Shown here one piece after another: positions 1 through 6,445 of a stretch of 9,191 bases of DNA. This stretch comes from an uncultured Clostridia bacterium (lineage in GTDB: Bacteria > Bacillota_A > Clostridia > Oscillospirales > Oscillospiraceae): contig CAMVGI010000030.1 in the NCBI GenBank assembly GCA_947166955.1, positions 1 through 9,191 on the forward strand, read 5' to 3'. Numbering within the stretch: position 1 is the stretch's first letter; every line of letters starts with the position of its first letter. The position numbers and the translations under genes were made by a program. The notes below the pieces were generated by a model. The model saw only the letters and a list, made by a program, of their open reading frames with translations, made no database searches and was not told the DNA's origin.

Positions 1-1926
1 GCGGAGCTCAGGGAGAACTATGAAAAGGACTCCCGCACCCGCGCCTTTGAGTCAGAGTGGCTGAAAAAGACGGTCTATTTTCTCTGCCTCCCGTTTACAC
101 TCTACCATCTCGCGTATGCCTCCGGCATCCGTGCGCTCCAGATGGTCAACATCAAGCACCACGCGATCCACGTGGGAATGATCCTCGTGCTGGGCTTCGC
201 GCTGTATCCCGCATTCAAAAAGTCGAGCCGCAAAAAGATCGCGTGGTACGACTGGCTTTTCATCGCGCTGTCCGCCGTGATGCCGGTGTATGTGTTCGTG
301 CGCTATCCGGTGTTTATTTCCACCGGCTTTCAGGGCGAGACCATCGACATCATCTTCGGCACGGCGCTCATCTTGCTCGTGCTGATCTGCTCCCGCCGAC
401 TGAGCGGCTGGGCGCTGCCGATCCTGTCGGTCATCTTCCTGGTCTACGCGATGTACGGACGTTCGTTCCCGGGCATCTTCAAGCACCGCGGCTACACCTG
501 GCACCGCATCGTCACCTATCTGACGACGGATGTGTACGGCATCTACGGTACGTCCATCAAGGTCGCGGCGACGTATATCGTGCTGTTCATCATCTTCGGC
601 GAGGTGATGAACAAGTGCGGTATGGGACAGTTCTTCAACGACATCGCCAACGCGCTTGCGGGACACACCAAGGGCGGTCCCGCGAAGGTCGCGGTGCTGG
701 CCTCCGGCTTCCTCGGTTCGATCAACGGCTCGGCGGTGGCGAATGTTGTGACCACGGGTACGTTTACCATCCCGCTGATGAAGAAGACCGGCTACTCCAA
801 GGAGTTTGCCGGCTCCGTCGAGGCGACCGCCTCCGTCGGCGGGCAGCTGCTGCCGCCGATCATGGGCGCGGCGGCGTTCGTGATGGCGGAAACACTGGGC
901 GTCAAATACGCCGCGATCATCAAGGCGGCCGTTATCCCCGCCCTGATCTACTACCTCGGCATCATTATCCAGGTGCAGATGCGCGCGACGAAGGATCATC
1001 TCGACGGGCTGCCCAAGGACCAGATGCCGAAGGTCAAGGAGGTCATGAAGGCGCGCGGACACCTGCTCATTCCCATCGTGTTCCTGCTCTATATGCTCAT
1101 CTTCAGCGGCGTGACCGTGATCCGCGGCGCGTTCTGGACCATCATCGTCACCATCGTTGTGGCGGAGCTGCGCCCGATAAGCCGCATGAGTCTCAAGGAT
1201 ATCTGCGACGCGTTTGTCGCCGGCGCGAAGTCCACCGTCTCCGTGGCGATGGCGTGCGCCTGCGTCGGTATCATCGTCGGCGTCTGCGGCATGACGGGCT
1301 TCGCGCTCAACGTCGCCCACGCCATTATCAGCATCGGCGAGCAGAGTTTGATGCTCACACTGCTCTTCACGATGGTCACCTGCATGATCCTCGGCATGGG
1401 GCTTCCGTCTATCCCGTCGTATCTCATCACGGCGACCATTGCGGCGCCTGCGCTCGTCGAGCTGGGACAGCCGGACATCGCGGCGCATATGTTCTGCTTC
1501 TACTTCGCCATGTTTGCAAACCTCACGCCTCCGGTGGCGCTGGCGTCCTTTGCGGCGGCGGGGCTTTCCGGCGGCAGTCCGATGAAAACGGGCTGGCAGT
1601 CGGTGCGCCTTGCGCTTGCGGGCTTCATCGTGCCGTTCATGTTCGTCTACAATCCGCAGCTGCTGCTGGAGCAGGTCACCTGGCTGACCGGCATTCAGGT
1701 GGTCGTGACCGCCTGCGCGGGCGTCGTTCTGATCGCCGCCGCGGTGGAGGGCTATCTCTGCGGAAAGATGAATGTCGTGCTGCGCGTGATCGCGGGCGTC
1801 GGCGCGTATCTGCTGATCGACAGCGGCCTTGTTACCGACCTCGCGGGCGTTGCCTGCCTCGCGGTGATCCTGCTGGCGCAGAAGCTGGTGTTCAACAAAA
1901 ACAAGCCGCAGGCAAAAACGGCTTGA
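1..1926 (+). CDS. TRAP transporter fused permease (4TM/12TM type), 5'-truncated
   Basis: Membrane permease of a tripartite ATP-independent periplasmic (TRAP) transporter, in which the small (DctQ-like) and large (DctM-like) subunits are one chain. Such permeases import organic acids or related solutes using an ion gradient and an extracytoplasmic binding protein, usually of the TAXI type. The frame is open from base 1, so the start lies upstream; 641 residues are visible. The residues before the first in-frame ATG (base 142) look like genuine family sequence (a hydrophobic segment, then a His-rich HHAIH stretch before the next helix), so 142 is not the real start. Family-typical signatures, numbered from the first visible codon, are GSINGSA (239-245), SVGGQLLPPIMGAAAF (278-293), LGMGLPSIPSY (464-474) and ANLTPPVALASF (506-517). 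Many hydrophobic helices span the protein. The C-terminus is a short basic tail. The binding-protein gene would be expected upstream, outside the window. Substrate cannot be told from the sequence. Confidence 0.93.
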   Translation, partial: AELRENYEKDSRTRAFESEWLKKTVYFLCLPFTLYHLAYASGIRALQMVNIKHHAIHVGMILVLGFALYPAFKKSSRKKIAWYDWLFIALSAVMPVYVFVRYPVFISTGFQGETIDIIFGTALILLVLICSRRLSGWALPILSVIFLVYAMYGRSFPGIFKHRGYTWHRIVTYLTTDVYGIYGTSIKVAATYIVLFIIFGEVMNKCGMGQFFNDIANALAGHTKGGPAKVAVLASGFLGSINGSAVANVVTTGTFTIPLMKKTGYSKEFAGSVEATASVGGQLLPPIMGAAAFVMAETLGVKYAAIIKAAVIPALIYYLGIIIQVQMRATKDHLDGLPKDQMPKVKEVMKARGHLLIPIVFLLYMLIFSGVTVIRGAFWTIIVTIVVAELRPISRMSLKDICDAFVAGAKSTVSVAMACACVGIIVGVCGMTGFALNVAHAIISIGEQSLMLTLLFTMVTCMILGMGLPSIPSYLITATIAAPALVELGQPDIAAHMFCFYFAMFANLTPPVALASFAAAGLSGGSPMKTGWQSVRLALAGFIVPFMFVYNPQLLLEQVTWLTGIQVVVTACAGVVLIAAAVEGYLCGKMNVVLRVIAGVGAYLLIDSGLVTDLAGVACLAVILLAQKLVFNKNKPQAKTA

Positions 1927-1946
1927 CAGAAACGTTTTTTCATAAA

Positions 1947-1990
1947 GAAACTGCCTCGGCGTTTGCGAGCCGGGGCGTTTCCTCTTTCCA
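1947..1990 (+). terminator. Likely intrinsic terminator after the TRAP permease
   Basis: Twenty bases after the stop codon there is a stem of 8 pairs, one of them a T-G wobble (1953-1960 with 1969-1976, loop 1961-1968). It extends across one bulged T by five more pairs (GAAAC 1947-1951 with GTTTC 1977-1981). A pyrimidine-rich run follows (CCTCTTTCC), which is only moderately T-rich, so efficiency is uncertain. The position between a finished operon and a strong promoter supports the call. Confidence 0.6.
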
Positions 1991-2013
1991 AACGGAACGA
2001 AGTCTGCTATAAT
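1985..2013 (+). promoter_or_regulatory. Sigma-A-type promoter with extended -10 driving the hydrogenase operon
   Basis: A perfect TATAAT lies at 2008-2013, preceded by TGC (2005-2007), which makes an extended -10. TTTCCA at 1985-1990 matches 4 of 6 bases of the -35 consensus with 17-bp spacing. Transcription would start near 2020, giving an A-rich leader of about 58 nt before the TTG start at 2078. The -35 lies right against the end of the preceding terminator. I saw no clear Rex-type palindrome (TTGTTAA-n4-TTAACAA) around it. Confidence 0.72.
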
Positions 2014-2062
2014 TAATGGGAAAAGTGAAAAAGGCGATCGAGACCAATCAAATAAATACTAA

Positions 2063-2070
2063 AAGGGGAG
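2063..2070 (+). promoter_or_regulatory. Ribosome binding site selecting a TTG start
   Basis: AAGGGGAG lies 7 nt before the TTG at 2078. The only nearby in-frame ATG (2096) is 25 nt from this site, too far for normal initiation, and the ATG at 2071 is in another frame that does not encode the conserved protein. This supports TTG initiation. Confidence 0.65.
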
Positions 2071-2077
2071 ATGCCGT

Positions 2078-3913
2078 TTGTCAAGACTCGACATTATGAC
2101 ACCGTCCCGCGCGCAGACCGTCATCGACGGGCTGTACCGTGACGTGGAGCGCCGCATTGCCGCGAGCCCGCCGGGACTATGTCCGGTGGACCTTGCGAAG
2201 AATTTCCTGACCCTGTGCCACGCGCAGACCTGCGGCAAGTGCGTCCCCTGCCGCATCGGCCTGGGCCAGCTTGCCGCGCTGATGGAGCAGGTGCTCGACG
2301 GCAAGGCGACGGAGGACACCGTCGGCATCATCGAGCGCACGGCGCGCACGATCGTCAACACCGCCGACTGCGCCATCGGGCGCGACGCCGCGCGGCTCGT
2401 GCTGGACGGGCTTGCGGGCTTCCGCGACGACTATGAGGAGCATGTGAAGCATCATCGCTGCCTCGGCGCGGCGCAGAACCCCGTTCCCTGCGTGGCGCTG
2501 TGTCCCGCAGGCGTTGACATCCCGGGCTATGTGACGCTGGTGAAGTACGGGCGCTATCAGGACGCGGTGCGGCTCATCCGCAAGGACAACCCGTTCCCGA
2601 CCGCCTGCGCCTACATCTGCGAGCATCCCTGCGAGGCGCGCTGCCGCCGCAACATGATCGACGACGCGGTCAACATCCGCGGTCTCAAGCGCTATGCCGT
2701 GGACGAGGCGGGCGAGGTGCCGAATCCGCCGCGCGCGGAGGCGACCGGAAAGCGCGTCGCCGTCATCGGCGGCGGCCCCGGCGGTCTGTCGGCGGCGTAC
2801 TACCTCTCGCTGATGGGGCATGAGGTCGTGGTCTACGAAAAGCGCAAAAAACTCGGCGGAATGCTGCGCTACGGCATTCCCGCCTATCGTTTGCCGCGCG
2901 AGAAGCTGGACGCGGAGATCGCGTCGATCCTCTCCGTTGGGATCAAGGTGCATACGGAAGTCGACGTCGGCACGGAGATCACCTTCGACGCGCTGCAGAA
3001 GCAGTACGACGCGCTCTACATCTCCATCGGCGCGCATACGGACAAGAAGACCGGCATCGAGGGCGAGGACGCCGACGGCGTCGTGTCCGCGGTCGAGCTG
3101 CTGCGCGGCATCGGCGACGATGAATATCCGGATTTCACCGGGAAGAACATCGTTGTGATCGGCGGCGGCAACGTCGCCATGGACGTCTGCCGCAGCAGCG
3201 TGCGCCTCGGCGCGAAGAACGTCTCCTGCGTCTATCGCCGCCGCAAGGCGGATATGACCGCGCTCGCGGAAGAAGTGGAGGGCGCCGTCGCGGAGGGCGT
3301 CGAGATGGTGACGCTGGAGGCTCCCGTCCGCATCGAGACCGACGCGAGCGGCAAAGCGGTCGCGCTGTGGACGCAGCCGCAGATCATCGGCGAGATGGAC
3401 AAGGTGGGGCGTCCCCGTCCGGAAAAGGCAAAGCGCGCCGAGCGCCGCATTCCCGCCGACCTGATCGTCGTGGCGATCGGGCAGGGCATCGAGGCACACG
3501 GCTTTGACTCCGGCAAGATCGCCATCAAGCGCGGCGCGCTGGTCGCCGAGACCAGCGGGCAGATCGAGAACATGGACGGCGTGTTTGCCGGCGGCGACTG
3601 CGTGACAGGGCCGGCGACCGTCATCCGCGCCATCGCGGCGGGCAAGGTCGCGGCGGCGAATATCGACGAATACCTGGGCTTTCGCCACGAGATCGACGTC
3701 GGCGTGGACGTGCCGACGCCGCGTCTCAACAACAAGCCGCCGCACGGACGCATCAACACCACCGAGCGCGACGCGGCGGAGCGCAAGGGAGATTTCCGCT
3801 GCATCGAGTGCGGCTTTACGGACGAGGAAGCGTACAACGAGGCGTCGCGCTGCCTGCGCTGCGACCACTTCGGCTACGGCGTATTCAGAGGAGGGAGGAC
3901 GGGAACATGGTAA
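2078..3913 (+). CDS. NuoF-tail/GltD-type FAD-NAD(P) oxidoreductase subunit paired with [FeFe]-hydrogenase
   Basis: A 611-residue iron-sulfur flavoprotein, probably the NAD(P)H-handling partner of the hydrogenase encoded next. Domains in order: residues ~10-125 resemble the C-terminal [4Fe-4S] domain of NuoF/HydB, with the motif TCGKCVPCR (C52, C55, C58) and a distant C98, as for cluster N3. Residues ~126-200 form a GltD/NfnB-type Fe-S domain, with C128, C138, C142 followed by P, then C177, C181, C185, C189. Next come an FAD-binding Rossmann motif VAVIGGGPGGLSAA (227-240), an NAD(P)-binding motif IVVIGGGNVAMDV (358-370) and the closing flavin motif GVFAGGDC (501-508). A C-terminal CIEC-x13-CLRC (575-595) could bind another metal centre. 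The NuoF FMN/NADH domain is missing. The start is TTG with a good ribosome site. The end overlaps the hydrogenase gene by 7 nt, implying coupled translation. In families of this kind the protein is often named 'glutamate synthase small chain'; no large-subunit GltB gene is nearby, so a true glutamate synthase role is unlikely. Whether it prefers NADH or NADPH cannot be read with confidence. Confidence 0.9.
   Translation: MSRLDIMTPSRAQTVIDGLYRDVERRIAASPPGLCPVDLAKNFLTLCHAQTCGKCVPCRIGLGQLAALMEQVLDGKATEDTVGIIERTARTIVNTADCAIGRDAARLVLDGLAGFRDDYEEHVKHHRCLGAAQNPVPCVALCPAGVDIPGYVTLVKYGRYQDAVRLIRKDNPFPTACAYICEHPCEARCRRNMIDDAVNIRGLKRYAVDEAGEVPNPPRAEATGKRVAVIGGGPGGLSAAYYLSLMGHEVVVYEKRKKLGGMLRYGIPAYRLPREKLDAEIASILSVGIKVHTEVDVGTEITFDALQKQYDALYISIGAHTDKKTGIEGEDADGVVSAVELLRGIGDDEYPDFTGKNIVVIGGGNVAMDVCRSSVRLGAKNVSCVYRRRKADMTALAEEVEGAVAEGVEMVTLEAPVRIETDASGKAVALWTQPQIIGEMDKVGRPRPEKAKRAERRIPADLIVVAIGQGIEAHGFDSGKIAIKRGALVAETSGQIENMDGVFAGGDCVTGPATVIRAIAAGKVAAANIDEYLGFRHEIDVGVDVPTPRLNNKPPHGRINTTERDAAERKGDFRCIECGFTDEEAYNEASRCLRCDHFGYGVFRGGRTGTW
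3888..3897 (+). promoter_or_regulatory. Strong ribosome binding site fixing the hydrogenase start
   Basis: A purine-rich AGAGGAGGGA run lies inside the last codons of the upstream gene, 9 nt before ATG 3907. It decides against an in-frame ATG at 3808, which would add 33 residues of low-complexity Arg-rich sequence that is really the upstream gene read in another frame. Confidence 0.75.
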
Positions 3914-5649
3914 CTCTGACCATCGACAACAAAAGCGTGACCGTTCCTGAGAACACGACCATCCTCGAAGCGGCGAAAAGCGTCAACATCAACATCCCCA
4001 CGCTCTGCTACCTCAAGGACCTCAACGAGATCGCGGCGTGCCGCATCTGCTGCGTCGAGGTCGAGGGCATGGAGCGCCTTGTTCCCGCCTGCGACAACGT
4101 GGTCGCGGACGGCATGGTGGTTTATACCAACAGCAAAAAGGTGCGCGAATCCCGCCGCACCAATCTGCGGCTGCTGCTCTCCCAACACGACGTGAGCTGC
4201 ACGAACTGCCCCCGCAGCGGCAACTGCACGCTGCAAAGCCTCGCCAACGACTTCAATATGCGCGGGACATACTTCCCCAAGCAGCTTCGCCGTGACGCGG
4301 TCGACCACTCGACGCCGCTCGTGCGCGAAAACGACAAGTGCGTCAAGTGCCTGCGCTGCATTCAGGTCTGCGATAAGATACAGACGGTCGGAATATGGGA
4401 CCTGCTCGGCACCGGTTCGCGCGTGCAGGTGAACGTGTCCGGCAACCGCGGCATCGCGGAGAGCGAATGCACCTACTGCGGACAGTGCGTGACGCATTGT
4501 CCGACCGCCGCGCTGCGCGAGCGGGACGATACGGGGCTCGTATTCGACGCCATCGACGAGCCGGGCGTCGTTACCGTGGTGCAGGTCGCGCCCGCCGTGC
4601 GCACCGCGTGGGCGGAGTATTTCGGACTCGATCCTGCGTTTGCGACGCCGAAGCGTATGGCGGCGGCGCTGCGCGCCATCGGCTTCGACTATGTGTTCGA
4701 CACCGACTTTGCCGCCGACCTCACCATCATGGAGGAGGGCAGCGAATTCATCGAGCGCTTCACGCACAAGGAACAGTACCGCTGGCCGATGTTCACCTCC
4801 TGCTGCCCCGGGTGGGTGCGCTTCCTCAAATCGCAGTATCCGGAGCTGACGGCGAACCTCTCCACGGCGAAATCTCCGCAGGCGATGTTCGGCGCGGTTG
4901 CCAAGAGCTATTTCGCCGAAAAGATCGGCATCGCGCCGGAGAAGCTGTTCGTTGTGTCCGTGATGCCCTGCATCGCCAAGAAGGCGGAGTGCGCGATTCC
5001 GACGCTTACCGACGCGTGCGGCAAGCCGGACGTGGACGTGAGCATCACGACGCGCGAGCTGAACATCATGATGCGCGCCAACCACATCGACCCGCGCTAT
5101 CTGGACGAGGAGGCGTTCGACAGCCCGCTCGGCTCCGGCACGGGCGCGGCGGTCGTCTTCGGCGCGACGGGCGGCGTGATGGACGCGGCGCTTCGCAGCG
5201 CCCATTACCTCGTCACGGGCAAGAACCCCGACCCCGACGCGTTCCACGCCGTGCGCGGCGCGAAAGCGTGGAAGGAGGCGACGTTCTCCATTCCCGGCGC
5301 GGGCGACGTGCGCGTCGCCGTCGTCAGCAGCCTCGGCGCGGCGCGGAAGCTGATCGAGGCGATCCGGCGCGGCGAAGCGGAATACGATTTCGTGGAGGTC
5401 ATGGCATGTCCGGGCGGCTGCGCGGGCGGCGGCGGACAGCCCATCCACGACGGTTCGGAACCGGCGGATGAACGCGGGAAGATCCTCTGGCGGCTCGATG
5501 CGGCAAGCGAACTGCGTTACTCGCACGAGAACCCCGACGTGCAGGCGCTGTATCGCGATTATCTCGGCAAGCCGCTGGGCGAGAAGTCGCACCACCTGCT
5601 TCATACCGACCATCTGGCCTGGGATATGCCGCCGGGAGGCGGCGAGTGA
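3907..5649 (+). CDS. hydA: [FeFe]-hydrogenase catalytic subunit, M3 (NuoG-like N-terminus) type
   Basis: Catalyses reversible reduction of protons to H2 at the H-cluster; cytoplasmic, with no signal peptide. The 580 residues match the length and layout of the well-studied Clostridium enzyme CpI (574). In order: a [2Fe-2S] ferredoxin-like domain (C34, C45, C48, C62); a His/Cys [4Fe-4S] site (H94, C98, C101, C107); two [4Fe-4S] sets, C145/C148/C151/C155 and C188/C191/C194/C198; then the H-cluster domain. L1 is TSCCPGW (297-303), L2 is MPCIAKKAE (353-361), L3 is EVMACPGGCAGGGGQP (497-512). H-cluster ligands are C300, C354, C501 and C505. The proton path known from CpI is intact: C299, E277, S319, E280 (E277/E280 shifted by a two-residue insertion relative to CpI). 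The small-subunit-like C-terminus (SHENPDVQALY..YLGKPL) is fused, as usual for monomeric enzymes. Translation is coupled to the upstream flavoprotein by a 7-nt overlap. The maturases HydE, HydF and HydG are not in the window and must be encoded elsewhere. Confidence 0.97.
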   Translation: MVTLTIDNKSVTVPENTTILEAAKSVNINIPTLCYLKDLNEIAACRICCVEVEGMERLVPACDNVVADGMVVYTNSKKVRESRRTNLRLLLSQHDVSCTNCPRSGNCTLQSLANDFNMRGTYFPKQLRRDAVDHSTPLVRENDKCVKCLRCIQVCDKIQTVGIWDLLGTGSRVQVNVSGNRGIAESECTYCGQCVTHCPTAALRERDDTGLVFDAIDEPGVVTVVQVAPAVRTAWAEYFGLDPAFATPKRMAAALRAIGFDYVFDTDFAADLTIMEEGSEFIERFTHKEQYRWPMFTSCCPGWVRFLKSQYPELTANLSTAKSPQAMFGAVAKSYFAEKIGIAPEKLFVVSVMPCIAKKAECAIPTLTDACGKPDVDVSITTRELNIMMRANHIDPRYLDEEAFDSPLGSGTGAAVVFGATGGVMDAALRSAHYLVTGKNPDPDAFHAVRGAKAWKEATFSIPGAGDVRVAVVSSLGAARKLIEAIRRGEAEYDFVEVMACPGGCAGGGGQPIHDGSEPADERGKILWRLDAASELRYSHENPDVQALYRDYLGKPLGEKSHHLLHTDHLAWDMPPGGGE

Positions 5650-5707
5650 AGCGGCAACGTCGCACCGAGAATGCTGCCGCTCCGTGATGGCGGCTAAGAC
5701 CGCTCAA

Positions 5708-5742
5708 ACCGCACCGCAGACTTGCCAAGTCTGCGGTGCGGT
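5708..5742 (+). repeat. Perfect palindrome (16-bp arms, 3-nt loop) in the gap after the hydrogenase
   Basis: Arm accgcaccgcagactt (5708-5723), loop GCC, exact complementary arm (5727-5742). It is the strongest hairpin in the window. It lies 58 nt after the hydrogenase stop and 31 nt before the lipoprotein start. Neither strand has a proper T-tract after it (GCCGAGTAAAAAG on the + strand; TTGAGCGGTC on the other), so it is not a textbook intrinsic terminator. It could still terminate, block 3' exonucleases to protect the operon mRNA, or be one copy of a dispersed palindromic repeat. The remainder of 5650-5773 holds only short weak stems and no gene. Confidence 0.85.
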
Positions 5743-5773
5743 GCCGAGTAAAAAGACAGGCAAGGTAAGAAGA

Positions 5774-6445
5774 ATGAAGCAAACGTGGTTTGGCTGGCTG
5801 CTCGCCGCCTGTGTGCTGCTTTCCGGCTGCGCAGCCAAAACGGAATCAACTCTTGAGCGGTATCGGAGCACGATCATTGCGCTTCACGATTCCGGCGGAG
5901 CGGATCGCTTTGCGCTGGTCCATGTGGACGGAGACGACGTTCCGGAGCTGGCGGCGGTCAGCTCGGAGGGCGCGTGGGACAAGGAACAGGTGTTTCTCTA
6001 TACGCTCGACGGCGATAAGCCCGTGCTGATCGTGAGCGACATTGGTCCCGGCATGGAAGGCCATTCCGTCGCTTTTGACGAGGGTGAGAACTTCGTTGTG
6101 CGCAGCGGTGCGGTGACGGGAGACCGGCGGCTCTGCTTCGCGCTCGGCGCGAACGGACCGGAACAGGTCCTCTCTCTGGAATGGAGCCAGGATCCCGCCG
6201 ATCCCGACGTCATTGTCTACTCTGTCAACGGTCGGGAGGTCGATGAAGCGCATTATCTCGCGCAGGCGGGGGAGGTTATCGCTTCGCACGACACGATGAT
6301 ACGGCTGGATATTGAAGAAATGAGCGTCGTTTCTCTAAGCCTTGAAAACGGGTGCATTATGGAGACCGTCGTGGGCACGGCGCCTTATCGGTCGTTTGAA
6401 GAAATCTTGGGAGACGGAACCGGAGGTGTACGGTATGGACATTGA
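5774..6445 (+). CDS. Small lipoprotein with FG-GAP/VCBS-like acidic motif, function unknown
   Basis: A 223-residue protein with a lipoprotein signal peptide: a short N-terminus, hydrophobic core and lipobox LSGC, giving a lipidated C19 at the outer face of the cell membrane. After it, FALVHVDGDDVPELAAV (residues ~47-63) resembles the 'DxDGDxxPEL' repeats found in FG-GAP/VCBS-like secreted proteins of Firmicutes, where the Asp-rich loop may bind Ca2+. The rest looks beta-rich, with no catalytic motif that I recognise. The start at 5774 is chosen because the signal peptide begins there, with AAGG 8 nt upstream; in-frame ATGs further up (for example 5687) would bury the signal peptide. The gene ends 11 nt inside the next one, so the two are probably co-transcribed and translationally coupled. 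A link with the hydrogenase is not supported: the palindrome separates them. Called as a conserved-type hypothetical lipoprotein. Confidence 0.8.
   Translation: MKQTWFGWLLAACVLLSGCAAKTESTLERYRSTIIALHDSGGADRFALVHVDGDDVPELAAVSSEGAWDKEQVFLYTLDGDKPVLIVSDIGPGMEGHSVAFDEGENFVVRSGAVTGDRRLCFALGANGPEQVLSLEWSQDPADPDVIVYSVNGREVDEAHYLAQAGEVIASHDTMIRLDIEEMSVVSLSLENGCIMETVVGTAPYRSFEEILGDGTGGVRYGH

Noticed and set aside
57..2012. 651-codon plus-strand frame overlapping the TRAP permease
   Set aside because: It is out of frame with the recognisable permease and gives Arg/His-rich, non-membrane sequence; it runs through the terminator and promoter region.
3808..3906. N-terminal extension of the hydrogenase
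   Set aside because: The extra 33 residues are Arg-rich shadow sequence of the upstream gene; the strong ribosome site and the homology to CpI both place the start at 3907.
52..5613. Very long open frames on the minus strand (52-1488, 2177-3868, 3874-5613)
   Set aside because: They lie exactly opposite well-supported genes, translate to Arg/His/Asp-rich sequence with no family resemblance, and are the expected by-product of GC-rich third codon positions.
5651..5703. Short stems GCGGCA/TGCCGC (5651-5656 with 5675-5680) and GCGG/CCGC (5690-5693 with 5700-5703)
   Set aside because: The stems are 4-6 bp with long loops and no T-tract; expected by chance at this GC content.
5468..5773. N-terminal extension of the lipoprotein (ATG 5468 or 5687)
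   Set aside because: It would bury the lipobox signal peptide, overlap the hydrogenase coding region or read through the palindrome.
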